DNA from: Kitasatospora sp. NBC_00458
Lineage (GTDB): Bacteria; Actinomycetota; Actinomycetes; Streptomycetales; Streptomycetaceae
NCBI RefSeq assembly: GCF_036013975.1
Contig: NZ_CP107904.1
Location: 1,922,001 to 1,986,000 of the forward strand
Length of the DNA: 64,000 bases
Direction of reading: 5' to 3'
Shown: piece by piece, positions 54,302 to 63,810 of the stretch
Numbering within the stretch: the stretch's first letter is position 1
How the letters are laid out: every line of letters starts with the position of its first letter
Notes under the pieces: generated by a model
What the model saw: the letters and a program-made list of their open reading frames with translations, nothing else
Database searches by the model: none
What the model was told of the DNA's origin: nothing
Made by a program: the position numbers and the translations under genes

Positions 54302-57300
54302 TCAGGCCTTCTCGGTGACCCCGGCGGAATCGAAGGTGGCTACATCGTGCATCGCGCGGGCCGCACTCTGCACCAGCGGCAGGGCCAGCAGGGCTCCGGT
54401 GCCCTCGCCGAGCCGCAGGTCGAGGTCGATCAGCGGACGCAGGCCCAGCTTGGTCAGCGCGGCCTGGTGGCCGGGCTCGGCCGAGCGGTGGCCGGCGATG
54501 CAGGCGGCCAGCACCTCGGGGGCGATCGCCTTGGCGGCGAGCGCGGCCGAGCCGGCGATCACGCCGTCCAGGATCACCGGGGTGCGCAGCGAGGCGGCGC
54601 CGAGCAGGAAGCCGGCGATGGCCGCGTGCTCCAGGCCTCCGACGGCGGCGAGGACGCCGATCGGGTCGGCCGGGTCCGGCTGGTGGAGGGCCAGCGCGGC
54701 GCGGATGACCTCGATCTTGCGGGCGTGGGTCTCGTCGTCGATGCCGGTGCCGCGGCCGGTGACCTCGGCCGGGTCGAGGCCGGTGAAGACCGAGATCAGG
54801 GCGGCGGAGGCGGTGGTGTTGGCGATGCCCATGTCGCCGGTGACCAGTGCCTTGTTGCCGGCCGCGACGAGGTCGCGGGCGGTCTCGATGCCGACCTCGA
54901 TGGCCTTGAGGGCCTCCTCGCGGGTCATCGCCGGGCCCTTGGTCATGTCGTCGGTGCCCGGCTTGACCTTGCGCGGGAGCAGGCCCGTGGTGCGGCCCTG
55001 CTGGATCGCGTCCGGCAGCTCGGCGGCGACGCCGACGTCGACCACGCAGACCTCGGTGCCGATCTGCCGGGCGAAGGCGTTGACCACCGCTCCCCCGGCC
55101 AGGAAGTTGCCGACCATCTGGGCGGTGACCTCCTGCGGCCAGGGGCTGACGCCCTGGGCGTGCACGCCGTGGTCGCCGGCGAAGACCGCGACGCAGGCGG
55201 GCTCCGGGATCGGCGGCGGGCACTTGCGGGAGAGGCCGGAGAGCTGGGCGGAGATGATCTCCAGCATGCCGAGCGAGCCGGCCGGCTTGGTCATACGCTT
55301 CTGGCGGTCCCAGGCCTCGCCGAGTGCCTTGGCGTCCAGCGGGCGGATGCCGCGCAGGGTCTCGGAGAGCACGCTGTGCGGCTCCTCGCCGGGGAGCGCG
55401 CGGTTGCCGTACTGCTCCTCGTGGACCACCCAGGACAGCGGGCGCTTCTTGGCCCAGCCCTGCTGCTGGAGCTCGGGCTCGTCCGGGAAGGCGTCGACGA
55501 AGCCGACGCACAGGTAGGCGACGACCTCCAGGTGCTCGGGCAGGCCGAGCTCGCGGACCAGCTCCTCCTCGTCGAAGAAGCTCACCCAGCCGACGCCGAG
55601 CCCCTCGGCGCGGGCGGCCAGCCAGAGGTTCTCGACCGCGAGGGCGGCCGAGTAGGGGGCCATCTGCGGCTGGGTGTGCCGGCCCAGGGTGTGGCGGCCG
55701 CCGCGGGTGCGGTCGGCGGTCACCACGATGTTGACGGGCGTCTCCAGGATCGCCTCGATCTTGATTTCCTTGAACTGCTTGGCGCGGCCCTTGGGGAGCG
55801 AGTCGGCGAACGCCTCGCGCTGGCGCTCGGCCAGTTCGTGCATCCTGCGGCGGGTCTTGGCGGAGCGGATGACCACGAAGTCCCAGGGCTGGGAGTAGCC
55901 GACGCTGGGTGCGGTGTGGGCGGCCTCCAGAACGCGGATCAGCACCTCGTGCGGGATCGGGTCCGGGCGGAAGCCGTTGCGGATGTCGCGGCGCTCGCGG
56001 ATGACCTGGTGGACGGCCTCGCGGCCGGCGTCGTCGTAGCCGGCGGCGGCCGGGCCGCGCGGCTCGGCGGGCTCGGCCGGTTCGGCGTCCTCGGTCGGCT
56101 CGGCGGCCGCGTCGGGGGTGCCGACGGCGTCGGTACCGGCCTCGGCGGGCTGCTGCTCGGCGGCGGCGCTCGCGGGGGCGTGGTCCTCGGCGGCGGCGGT
56201 CTCGGCCGCCGGGGCCTCGGGGGCCTGCTCGGTCGCGGGGGCCTCGGTCGCCGGGGCCTCCACGGCGGGGGCCTCGGTGGCGGGGGCCTCCGGCGCGGCC
56301 TGCTCGGACTCGGCGGGGGCCTCGGCCTCCGCGGCCTGAGCGGCCGGCTGCTCGACGGCGTCCGCCTGCTCGACCGGGGCGGCCGGCTGCGCGGCGTCGG
56401 CCTGGTCGGCCGCCTCGGCGGGTGCACCGGCCTCGACCGGCGCGACCGCGTCGGCCGGGGCGGCGTCCGTCGGAGCCTGGGCGGTGGCCGGGGGCGCGAC
56501 GGGCTGGCCGGACGGCATCTCGCCGGTGCCCACGGCGGTCGCCGCGGCGGCCTCCGGGGTCTCGACGGGTGCACCGGCGACGGGCGTACCCACGACGGGC
56601 GCACCGACCGTCGGCTCGACCGTGGTGGCCGGGTCGACGGCGGGGTCGGCCTCGGGGGCCTGGGCGGCGGCCTCGGGGGCGGGCTGCCCGGCGGGCGCTA
56701 TGGGGGCGGACTGCTGGGCCTCGTCCTCGGCGACGGCCGGGGCCGACTGCTCCACCGCCTCGACCTGGGGCAGGACGTGCGGCGGCGGCGCGGCGAGGAA
56801 CGCGGAGATCCGACGGGGCTGCCCGACCGGGGCGGCGGGCTGCTCGGCGACGGGCTGCTCGGCGGCGGGGGCCTCGACCGGCACGGGCTCGGCGGCGACC
56901 GCCTCGGCGGCGGCCGGTGCGACGGTGGCTGCCGGTGCGGCGGCCGCCGGGGCTTCGGGAACCGCCGTGTCGGCGGCCGGGGCGGCCGCCGGCTCGACCG
57001 GGACGGGCTGGGCGACGGCGGCCGTTCCCTCTCCCGGTGCCGGTTCGACGGGGGTCGCCGGGGCGGCGGCCTCGGTCGGCACGGCCTCGACGACCGGCAC
57101 GGTCTCGACGACCGGGGCGGCTTCGACCGGTACCGGCTCGACCGGCGCGGCCTCGGCCGGCAGGGGCTCGACGGGCTGCTCGACCGGCGCGGCCGCGGCC
57201 TCCACGGGCTGCGGCTGCGACGCGGCCTCCGGCAGCGGCTGGACGTCCTGGGCCGCCACCGGCGGCACGGGCTGCGCGGGCTGGAGCGGCTGGACCGTCA

Positions 57301-58108
57301 CGAACGGGGCGGACTGCGGCTCCGGCTGGACGGCGGCCGGGACCACCGGAATGCCGTGCGCGGGCGTGGCGCCCTGCGAGGGGCCGCGGTCGGCGAGCGA
57401 GCGGACCGGGACCTGGCCGGTCATCAGGGACGGGTCCGGGATCGGCGGTCCGGCGTGCAGCGGGCGGCGCGGTGCCTGGGCGGCCGCGGCCTCCGGGCCC
57501 TGCTGGACCGGGGCGGCCTGCGCCTGGAACGCGGCCTGCGGTGCGCCGTGGGCCTGGTGGGCGGCCGGGTCGGCGCCGAGCGGCGGCGGGTCCAGCGGCG
57601 GCCAGGACGGCTCGACCGGGGTGCCGGGCGCGGCCTGCTGGTCGGCGCCGAGGGGTGCGGGCGGCTCGCCCCAGGAGCCCTGCGGGCCGGGCATGAGCAG
57701 GACGTCGTCCTCGTCGTCGAGCCCGTCCGGCTGGTCGGGCTGGTCGAGGAAGTGGAAGGCGGGGCGCGGGGCGCCCGGGTCGACGGCCCAGCCGTCGCCG
57801 ACGGTGCCCGGCGCTCCGGTCCCGAGGGGCACGCCCGGGGCCTGGGCGAAGCCGGGTGCGCCGAGCGGCTGGACCTGGCCGGGGATGCCCTGCGGCGGGA
57901 GGACTCCCGCGCCGGGGGGCACCGCGCCGGGGAGGCCGGTGCCGGGCATCCCGTGGTTCGGGATCAGCTGTCCGGGGACCGCACCGTCCATCGCGACGCC
58001 CTGCACGGGTGCGACAGCCGCGACGCCCTCCGGGCCGCCGAGCGGGTCAGGCCCGGCGAGCAGGTGCTCCGGCAGTCCCTCGTTCGGGACGTGGCCGCCA
58101 TCGGTCAT
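54302..58108 (-). CDS. cobT: BluB-CobT fusion with very long disordered N-terminus
   Basis: A 1268-residue protein. Residues about 911-1265 are CobT, which joins dimethylbenzimidazole and NaMN: WDRQKRMTKPAGSLGMLEII, FAGDHGVHAQGVSPWPQEVT, GDMGIANTTASAALISV, LGLRPLIDLDLRLGEGTGAL. Residues about 690-900 are a BluB/nitroreductase, which makes dimethylbenzimidazole from reduced FMN: VHQVIRERRDIRNGFRPDPI, APSVGYSQPWDFVVIRSAKT. The first 690 residues are low-complexity Ala/Pro/Val/Glu/Gln with short repeats (APATEAPAVEAPATE), no fold visible, probably disordered. The ATG at 58108 has AAGGAG. A fused lower-ligand synthase and activator is chemically sensible: product passes directly. Confidence 0.92.
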   Translation of the reverse strand: MTDGGHVPNEGLPEHLLAGPDPLGGPEGVAAVAPVQGVAMDGAVPGQLIPNHGMPGTGLPGAVPPGAGVLPPQGIPGQVQPLGAPGFAQAPGVPLGTGAPGTVGDGWAVDPGAPRPAFHFLDQPDQPDGLDDEDDVLLMPGPQGSWGEPPAPLGADQQAAPGTPVEPSWPPLDPPPLGADPAAHQAHGAPQAAFQAQAAPVQQGPEAAAAQAPRRPLHAGPPIPDPSLMTGQVPVRSLADRGPSQGATPAHGIPVVPAAVQPEPQSAPFVTVQPLQPAQPVPPVAAQDVQPLPEAASQPQPVEAAAAPVEQPVEPLPAEAAPVEPVPVEAAPVVETVPVVEAVPTEAAAPATPVEPAPGEGTAAVAQPVPVEPAAAPAADTAVPEAPAAAAPAATVAPAAAEAVAAEPVPVEAPAAEQPVAEQPAAPVGQPRRISAFLAAPPPHVLPQVEAVEQSAPAVAEDEAQQSAPIAPAGQPAPEAAAQAPEADPAVDPATTVEPTVGAPVVGTPVAGAPVETPEAAAATAVGTGEMPSGQPVAPPATAQAPTDAAPADAVAPVEAGAPAEAADQADAAQPAAPVEQADAVEQPAAQAAEAEAPAESEQAAPEAPATEAPAVEAPATEAPATEQAPEAPAAETAAAEDHAPASAAAEQQPAEAGTDAVGTPDAAAEPTEDAEPAEPAEPRGPAAAGYDDAGREAVHQVIRERRDIRNGFRPDPIPHEVLIRVLEAAHTAPSVGYSQPWDFVVIRSAKTRRRMHELAERQREAFADSLPKGRAKQFKEIKIEAILETPVNIVVTADRTRGGRHTLGRHTQPQMAPYSAALAVENLWLAARAEGLGVGWVSFFDEEELVRELGLPEHLEVVAYLCVGFVDAFPDEPELQQQGWAKKRPLSWVVHEEQYGNRALPGEEPHSVLSETLRGIRPLDAKALGEAWDRQKRMTKPAGSLGMLEIISAQLSGLSRKCPPPIPEPACVAVFAGDHGVHAQGVSPWPQEVTAQMVGNFLAGGAVVNAFARQIGTEVCVVDVGVAAELPDAIQQGRTTGLLPRKVKPGTDDMTKGPAMTREEALKAIEVGIETARDLVAAGNKALVTGDMGIANTTASAALISVFTGLDPAEVTGRGTGIDDETHARKIEVIRAALALHQPDPADPIGVLAAVGGLEHAAIAGFLLGAASLRTPVILDGVIAGSAALAAKAIAPEVLAACIAGHRSAEPGHQAALTKLGLRPLIDLDLRLGEGTGALLALPLVQSAARAMHDVATFDSAGVTEKA

Positions 58109-58699
58109 GTCAAAGCTCCTTCCAGGCCGCTGCCGCGCCCTTGGCGACGCGATCACCGACCGCAGCGCCCATCCGCACGGGCCGGGCCTGCACCGGCCCG
58201 CCCCTCAACCACACATGGCCGCCGCGCCGAGGCGCTGCGGCCGAAGTCCTTCCGGCGCGCTGCGGCACCCCGGCCCGCCACCACCCGCGAGGGGCGGCGC
58301 GTCATCTGAAACAACGACAAGCCGGGGCAACCGGCACGACCGCACCGGACCCTACGGCATTCTCCAGGTCCGGCAGGCGGCCCGTCGAATTGCCCACACT
58401 CCGAGCCGTACCGGCCTGCGCCACGTCAAAAAGGCGACAAACCGACCGGATCGGGCGGGCTGCCGAACGCCGCAGCCGTCCCGGACGCCACACTACCGGC
58501 CCGGCGGCACCGCCTCTCGAATCGGTGTCCGGATGCGACCTGGATCACCGTCGGACGGGTCGCGGCCGCTCCCGCGGCGGCGTCGCACCCCTCCGGGCGG
58601 GACGGGCGCACGGAGCGCACGGGTCGGGCCGGTGACGGCCGGGGCCCTCGGAACCGGCACCCGGCCCCGGCGGGACCGCCGTCCGGCGGCGCCCCGTCT
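58109..58699. other. Intergenic region upstream of the BluB-CobT gene
   Basis: No supportable gene in 591 bases, the longest gap in the window. It holds the leader of the BluB-CobT gene and a hairpin near 58638-58671 that ends the cobL transcript. I looked for a cobalamin riboswitch core (GCCACTG with upstream GGAA) on the minus strand and did not find one. Confidence 0.55.
58638..58671 (-). terminator. Hairpin downstream of the CbiE/CbiT gene
   Basis: A 9-bp perfect stem (58638-58646 with 58663-58671) lies about 29 bp beyond the stop codon. Moderate strength. Confidence 0.45.
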
Positions 58700-60025
58700 T
58701 CACACGATCTGCTCACCCCAGAGCAGGAAGGCGCCCGGATCACCCACCCCGAGGCGCAGCCCGCGGCCGGTGTCCGCCGCCCCGGTGGCGGCCGACGCGG
58801 CGCCAGGTCCGGTGACGGGGGCGAGCAGCGGGGCGGACTGGAGCAGTGCGCCGTCCGCGCGGTAGCCCGCCTCGGCGATCGCCCGGCGGACCTCCTCGGC
58901 CTCGGCGAGGGTGCGGGCGACCGCCACGACCCGTTCGGGGCGGCGGGAGAGCACGGCGCGCACCACGTCCGGTCCGCCGTTCTCGACCACCGCGGCGTCC
59001 GGTTCCGGCAGGCCGCCGAGCACTTCGGGTGCGTGGCCCTGGACGATCTCCACCTCGACGCCGTAGCGGCGGGCGTTGACGGCGAGCCGGGCGCAGGCCG
59101 TCCGGTCGGCCTCGACGGCGACGACGGCGGCGCCGAAGCGGGCGGCTTCCACGGCGAGCGCGCCGATGCCGGCGCCCACCGACCAGAGCAGGTCGCCCGG
59201 GCGTGCGCCCAGCCGGGCCAGCACCAGGGCGCGGACGTGCGCGGGGAGCGTGTCGGGTGCGCCGGGCGCGTTCTCGGTGCGCTCCGCGCCCGTGTAGGCG
59301 TCGGGCGGGAGTGCCCAGCCGCGGTCCGGTCCGGGGAAGCCGACGGGGCGGCCGGCGAGCCAGCCGGCGGCCGCGGTGGCCGTGTCGGCCTGCGGTCCGC
59401 CGCCGGGGCCGCCGCCGCTGCTGCTGCCGCCGATCACCAGGACCACGCTGGGGTCGCGCCAGACGTGGTCGGCGACCCGGTCGGAGGTGAGTACGGTGAC
59501 GTCCTCGTCAGGTGTGCCGAGTGCCTCGCAGACCACGAAGGTGCGGTGCACGCCGCGGAGCATGAGGGCGAGTTCGCCGGGCCCCGCGCCGGGCGCGGTG
59601 AGCACGGCGACCTTGGGGTTGGCCCGGCAGACGTTGGCGGCCCGGCGAAGGCGCCCGCCGTGGGCGCTGACCACCTGGGCGTCCTCCCAGGGCATGCCGG
59701 CCCGGGCGAAGGCGGCGGCGACGGAGGAGACGGCGGGCAGGACCTCCAGTTCGAGGCCGTACTCGGGGCGGCGCAGGGTGCGCACCACGCCGAAGAAGCC
59801 CGGGTCGCCCTCGGCGATGACGACGGCCGCGCCGCGGTGTCGGGCGATCCGGCGGGCGGCGAGCTGGATGCTGCCGAGGGCGATGCGTTCGGCGGCGGGC
59901 GGCACCGGTAGGGCCTTGAGCTGGTAGGGGGCGCCGGCGACCAGGGTCGCTGCGGCGAGTGCCGCGCCGGCGGCCTCGGTCAGCGGTGTGCCGTCCCACC
60001 CGATGACCGTGATCCGGTCAGCCAT
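58700..60025 (-). CDS. cobL: Precorrin-6Y C5,15-methyltransferase (decarboxylating), CbiE-CbiT fusion
   Basis: A 441-residue corrin-ring methyltransferase. The N-terminal CbiE domain (about 1-220) has RITVIGWDGTPLTEAAGAAL, IAEGDPGFFGVVRTL, EVLPAVSSVAAAFARAGMPW and the second-site SVVLVIGG. A Gly/Ser/Pro linker leads to CbiT (about 260-440) with a SAM-binding core LLWSVGAGIGALAVEAARFG and AVVAVEADRTACARLAVNAR. It methylates C5 and C15 and removes the C12 acetate carboxyl in aerobic cobalamin synthesis. The ATG at 60025 has GGGAG about 11 bases before; the open frame upstream is unconserved. Confidence 0.93.
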   Translation of the reverse strand: MADRITVIGWDGTPLTEAAGAALAAATLVAGAPYQLKALPVPPAAERIALGSIQLAARRIARHRGAAVVIAEGDPGFFGVVRTLRRPEYGLELEVLPAVSSVAAAFARAGMPWEDAQVVSAHGGRLRRAANVCRANPKVAVLTAPGAGPGELALMLRGVHRTFVVCEALGTPDEDVTVLTSDRVADHVWRDPSVVLVIGGSSSGGGPGGGPQADTATAAAGWLAGRPVGFPGPDRGWALPPDAYTGAERTENAPGAPDTLPAHVRALVLARLGARPGDLLWSVGAGIGALAVEAARFGAAVVAVEADRTACARLAVNARRYGVEVEIVQGHAPEVLGGLPEPDAAVVENGGPDVVRAVLSRRPERVVAVARTLAEAEEVRRAIAEAGYRADGALLQSAPLLAPVTGPGAASAATGAADTGRGLRLGVGDPGAFLLWGEQIV

Positions 60026-60249
60026 CTGCGGCTGTTCTCCCTCGCCATCCGTACGCCGACAAGCCGCGCCCGCGTTCGGCGCCGTGGAGAGGCTACCGGG
60101 TGCGGTCCCCTCGGCGCCGACATCTCGCACACATGTCCGCCGGTCCGCGCGAAGGGGAGGCCCGTCCGGGCACGGGGCGGGACGGAACGGCACGGGGCGG
60201 GACGGTTGCGGCGGGGCCGGGGCGGCGCCGGGCCCGGGGTGCGGTCGGG

Positions 60250-60888
60250 TCAGTCGCGCAGGACGTAGCGGTGGTCGCCCGGCCAGGCCTGGGCCGCGTC
60301 GGCCTCGGGGTTCTCCATGTCCTCCGGCAGCAGGCTCCACAGGATGAGGTCGCTGCGGCTCTCCTGCACCACCTCGCCGGATTCACCGCGCACTATCCAG
60401 GCGCTGCGCAGGACGCCCTCGCTGATGCCGCCGATCTTCTGGGCGACCTGCTGGGCGGCGGTGTTGCCCGCGGCGGTGCGCATCTCCAGGCGGAGGAAGC
60501 CGCGGTCCTCGAAGAGCCACTGGGCGACGCCGAGGACGGCCTCCGGCGCGTAGCCCTCGCCGCGGGCCCAGGCGGCGGTGACGTAGGCGATCTCGGTGGA
60601 GCGCAGCCGCCAGTCGGTGTGGCGCAGTTCGACGAGGCCGACCAGCCGCTGGGTGAGGTGCTCGGTGACGGCGAAGACGATGCCGCGGCCGGCGGCCCGG
60701 TGGGCGGGGGCGAGGCTGCGGGCCAGGTCGGCGGCGTAGGACTCGGTGAAGGGGTGCGGGAGGTCGGTCCAGGCCAGGACGAGTTCGTCGGCCATCATCG
60801 TGGCCAGGCCGGGGGCGTCGTCCTCCGCAAGCGGGCGCAGCAGCAGCCGTTCGGTGCTGATGGCGGTCTCGGGGAAGCTCGCTGCCAT
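60250..60888 (-). CDS. GNAT-family N-acetyltransferase (RimJ/RimL-like)
   Basis: A 212-residue acetyltransferase of the RimJ/RimL type: ISTERLLLRPLAEDDAPGLA at the N-terminus, TEIAYVTAAWARGEGYAPEA as motif A, and LRLEMRTAAGNTAAQQVAQK as motif B. These often modify N-terminal residues, aminoglycosides or free amino acids; the substrate is not assigned. ATG with AGGAG. Lies between cobL and the metNIQ operon, all on the minus strand. Confidence 0.88.
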   Translation of the reverse strand: MAASFPETAISTERLLLRPLAEDDAPGLATMMADELVLAWTDLPHPFTESYAADLARSLAPAHRAAGRGIVFAVTEHLTQRLVGLVELRHTDWRLRSTEIAYVTAAWARGEGYAPEAVLGVAQWLFEDRGFLRLEMRTAAGNTAAQQVAQKIGGISEGVLRSAWIVRGESGEVVQESRSDLILWSLLPEDMENPEADAAQAWPGDHRYVLRD

Positions 60889-61019
60889 GCCGTCTCTCCT
60901 CGCCGGGTCGTGGACACACCGTACGCCTCGCCGGTGCCCGGGTGTCACGCGGTGCGCGGACCGCACGACGGTACGTCAGATCCGGGCCTGTCGGACCGTC
61001 ACTGGTGCATACTGCCCGA

Positions 61020-61052
61020 CCGGGCCCCCGCCAGGGTGCGGCGGGGGCCCGG
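61020..61052 (-). terminator. Terminator of the metNIQ operon
   Basis: A perfect 13-bp stem (61020-61032 with 61040-61052) with a 7-base loop lies 47 bp beyond the metQ stop. Confidence 0.75.
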
Positions 61053-61098
61053 TGTGGGTCCGGCGGGACGGGTCGGTGCGCGGTTCGGCGCGCCGGCG

Positions 61099-61926
61099 TC
61101 AGAACGCCGGGATGACGGAACCGTTGAAGGTCGTCTGGATGTACTGCTTGACCTCGGGCGAGTGGAGCAGCTCGGCGAGCTTCTTGACCCGCGGGTCGTT
61201 CTCCTTGCCCTGCTTGACGGCGAGGATGTTGGCGTAGGGGTTGCCCTCGGCCTTCTCCAGGAGCAGCGAGTCGGTGGCGGGCTTGAGGCCGGCGTCGAGG
61301 GCGTAGTTGCCGTTGATCACGGCGGCGTCGAGGTCGTCGATGGAGCGGGGCAGCTGGGCGGCCTCCAGCTCCTTCCACTTGAGGTTCTTGGGGTTGCCGG
61401 TGACGTCGGCGGGGGTGGCGGCGGTGCCGACGCCCGCCTTGAGGGTGATCAGGTTGTTGTCGGCGAGGAGCTTGAGCGCGCGGCCCTCGTTGGTGGCGTC
61501 GTTGGGCAGGCCGACGGTGGCGCCGTCCTTGAGGTCGCCGACGGCCTTGACCTTCTTGGAGTACAGGCCGAGGGGCTCCAGGTGGACCGTCTCGACGGAG
61601 ACGATCTGGGTGTTGTGCTTCTTGTTGAAGTCCTCCAGGTACGGCACGTGCTGGAAGTAGTTGGCGTCGGCCGAGCCGTCCTGCACCGCGGTGTTGGGGG
61701 TCACGTAGTCGGTGACCTCCTTGATGTTGAGCTTGAGGCCGGCCTTCTCCGCGAGGTTGTCCTTGACGTACTTGAGGATCTGGCCGTGCGGGGTGGGGCT
61801 GGCAACGACGGTGAGCGCGGCGTTCGGGTCGGAGGACGCCGAGCCGCCGTCGCTGCTGCAGGCGGCGAGGGAGAGGGCGATGCCGGCGGTGGCGAGGACG
61901 CTGGTGAACTTCAGGGCGTTGCGCAC
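61099..61926 (-). CDS. metQ: D-methionine ABC transporter substrate-binding lipoprotein
   Basis: A 275-residue NlpA/MetQ lipoprotein. The signal peptide has a basic start, a hydrophobic stretch (FTSVLATAGIALSLAACSS) and a lipobox LAAC with the Cys at residue 23. The mature domain has LTVVASPTPHGQILKYVKDN, VTDYVTPNTAVQDGSADANY, GLPNDATNEGRALKLL and ending FNGSVIPAF, all family-typical. It binds methionine at the cell surface and hands it to MetI. GTG start with AAAGG. Third gene of the operon. Confidence 0.95.
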   Translation of the reverse strand: MRNALKFTSVLATAGIALSLAACSSDGGSASSDPNAALTVVASPTPHGQILKYVKDNLAEKAGLKLNIKEVTDYVTPNTAVQDGSADANYFQHVPYLEDFNKKHNTQIVSVETVHLEPLGLYSKKVKAVGDLKDGATVGLPNDATNEGRALKLLADNNLITLKAGVGTAATPADVTGNPKNLKWKELEAAQLPRSIDDLDAAVINGNYALDAGLKPATDSLLLEKAEGNPYANILAVKQGKENDPRVKKLAELLHSPEVKQYIQTTFNGSVIPAF

Positions 61927-61983
61927 GAAAAGTGCCTTTCTGCGTGTTTCGGGGAGCCGGGTCCGGGTTCGGACGTCGGGAGG

Positions 61984-62730
61984 TCAGGGGGCGACGAGGT
62001 CCTCGTCGGGGGTGGCCGGGGCGGCGGGGGTGCGGCCGCGCGGGCCGAGCAGGCGGGTCCAGCCGCCGGTGCGTCCGCGGTCGGCGAGGGCGCGGACGGC
62101 CCGGTCGCCGATCAGCTGGACGACGGTCACGATGATCACCAGCTCCGCGACGATGATCCACATGAAGGCGGTCTCGAAGCGGAAGTAGCCGTAGTTGATG
62201 GCGAGGGTGCCGAGGCCGCCGCCGCCGACGACGCCGGCCATGGCGGAGTAGCTGATCAGGGTGATGACCGTGGTGGTGACGGAGGCCACGAGGGCGGGCA
62301 GGGCCTCGGGGATCAGCGTCTTGCGGACGATGGTCCAGGTGGAGCCGCCCATGGCCTGGACGGCCTCGACGAGGCCGCGGTCGACCTCGCGGATCGAGGT
62401 CTCGACCAGGCGGGCGAAGAAGGGGATCGCGCCGATGGTGAGCGGCACGGTGGCGGCCTCCCAGCCGATGGAGGTGCCGACGAGCCAGCGGGTGAAGGAG
62501 ATCAGGGCGATCATCAGGATGATGAACGGCACCGAGCGGGCGATGTTCACGGCGGCGCCGAGCACCTTGTTGACCGGCCGGTTCTGCAGCAGGCCGCCCT
62601 TGTCGGTGAGGACGAGGAGGACGCCCAGGGGGAGGCCGAGCAGCACGGTGCCGGCGGTGGAGACGCCGACCATCTGGAGGGTCTCCCAGGTGGCGGGCCA
62701 CATCAGTTCCTGCATCTGGTCCCAGGTCAT
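61984..62730 (-). CDS. metI: Methionine ABC transporter permease
   Basis: A 248-residue permease of the MetI type with about five membrane segments (VSTAGTVLLGLPLGVLLVLT, ISFTRWLVGTS, VPLTIGAIPFFARLVE, LVASVTTTVITLISYSAMAG, IIVAELVIIVTVVQLI). The EAA-type coupling motif is RGLVEAVQAMGGSTWTIVRK with LIPEALPALV. The N-terminus MTWDQMQELMWPATWETLQM is diagnostic. The ATG overlaps the metN stop (ATGA), so translation is coupled. A charged C-terminal tail is variable. Confidence 0.94.
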   Translation of the reverse strand: MTWDQMQELMWPATWETLQMVGVSTAGTVLLGLPLGVLLVLTDKGGLLQNRPVNKVLGAAVNIARSVPFIILMIALISFTRWLVGTSIGWEAATVPLTIGAIPFFARLVETSIREVDRGLVEAVQAMGGSTWTIVRKTLIPEALPALVASVTTTVITLISYSAMAGVVGGGGLGTLAINYGYFRFETAFMWIIVAELVIIVTVVQLIGDRAVRALADRGRTGGWTRLLGPRGRTPAAPATPDEDLVAP

Positions 62731-63752
62731 GCCGCCGCTCCGTTCGCCGTCTCGATCACGTCGACCTGCAGGCCCTGCTCGCGCAGGAAGCCGATCGGCA
62801 CCACGTTGTCCGCGCGGGAGCCGGGGAGTTCGACCCGCATCCGGCCGACCATGCGGCCGGCGATGGTCTCGACGGCGGCGCCGAGGATGTTGATGTCGAT
62901 CTGGTAGGTGCGGGCGAGCTGGGAGACGAAGGGCCGGGCGGAGCTGTCGCCCTGGAAGGTGATCTCCAGCACGGTGCTGCCGGGGTGGCCGGTGCCGAAC
63001 TCGCTGAGCGGGAAGAGTTCGCGGGCCAGTTCGGAGCCGGGCTTGGCGAGCAGGTCGGTGAGCTCGCCGGACTCGACGACCCGGCCGCCGCGCATCAGGG
63101 CGGCGGAGTCGCAGACGGACTTGATGACGTCCATCTCGTGGGTGATCAGCAGGACGGTGAGGCCGAGCTGCTGGTTGAGGTCGCGCAGCAGTTTGAGGAT
63201 CGACCGGGTGGTCTCGGGGTCGAGCGCGGAGGTGGCCTCGTCGGAGAGCAGCACCTTGGGGTCGCCGGCGAGGGCGCGGGCGATGCCGACGCGCTGCTTC
63301 TGGCCGCCGGAGAGCTGGGCGGGGTAGCTGCGGGCCTTGTCGCCGAGGCCGACGAGGTCGAGCAGTTCGGCGGCCTTGCGGCGGCGCTCGGTGCGGTCCA
63401 GTCCGATGATCTCCAGGGAGAGCTCGACGTTCTGCTGGACGGTCCGGGAGGAGAGCAGGTTGAAGTGCTGGAAGACCATGCCGATCCCGCGGCGGGCCTC
63501 GCGCAGTTCCTTGCCGGCGCGGTTCTCGCCGCCGGGGAGGGCGGTGAGTTCGACGCCGTCCACGGTGACGGTTCCGGAGCTGGGCCGCTCCAGCATGTTG
63601 ACGCAGCGGATGAGGGTCGACTTGCCGGCACCGCTGGTGCCGACGACTCCGTAGACCTCGCCGGGGCGGACGTGGAGGTCGACGCCGGCGAGGGCGGTCA
63701 CCTCGCGGCCGCTGGAGCGGTAGACCTTGGTGAGGTCCGTGGTGGTGATCAC
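62727..63752 (-). CDS. metN: Methionine ABC transporter ATP-binding protein
   Basis: A 341-residue MetN. The ABC core has Walker A GTSGAGKSTLIR (about 39-50), Q-loop MVFQHFNLLSSRTVQQNVEL, signature LSGGQKQRVGIARAL, Walker B VLLSDEATSALDP and H-loop LITHEMDVI. The C-terminal NIL domain (about 265-335; LEITFQGDSSARPFVSQLAR, IDINILGAAVETIAG) senses methionine and inhibits transport when the pool is full. GTG at 63752 has GGAAG; the open frame upstream is not conserved. First gene of metNIQ; the leader is described separately. Confidence 0.95.
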   Translation of the reverse strand: MITTTDLTKVYRSSGREVTALAGVDLHVRPGEVYGVVGTSGAGKSTLIRCVNMLERPSSGTVTVDGVELTALPGGENRAGKELREARRGIGMVFQHFNLLSSRTVQQNVELSLEIIGLDRTERRRKAAELLDLVGLGDKARSYPAQLSGGQKQRVGIARALAGDPKVLLSDEATSALDPETTRSILKLLRDLNQQLGLTVLLITHEMDVIKSVCDSAALMRGGRVVESGELTDLLAKPGSELARELFPLSEFGTGHPGSTVLEITFQGDSSARPFVSQLARTYQIDINILGAAVETIAGRMVGRMRVELPGSRADNVVPIGFLREQGLQVDVIETANGAAA

Positions 63753-63810
63753 AGCTGCTTCCGTGGGTCGGGGGCGGGGCGGCGTGCGGCCGCCGGACCG
63801 GGTTGCGGTC

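Noticed and set aside
54155..58309. Very long plus-strand open frame opposite the BluB-CobT gene
   Set aside because: Gly/Arg/Leu repeats that mirror the Ala/Pro codons of the minus-strand tail; no start signal or family.
58109..58699. Cobalamin riboswitch upstream of the BluB-CobT gene
   Set aside because: I looked for the B12-box core (GCCACTG) and adjacent GGAAGCCGG-type elements on the minus strand and found none.
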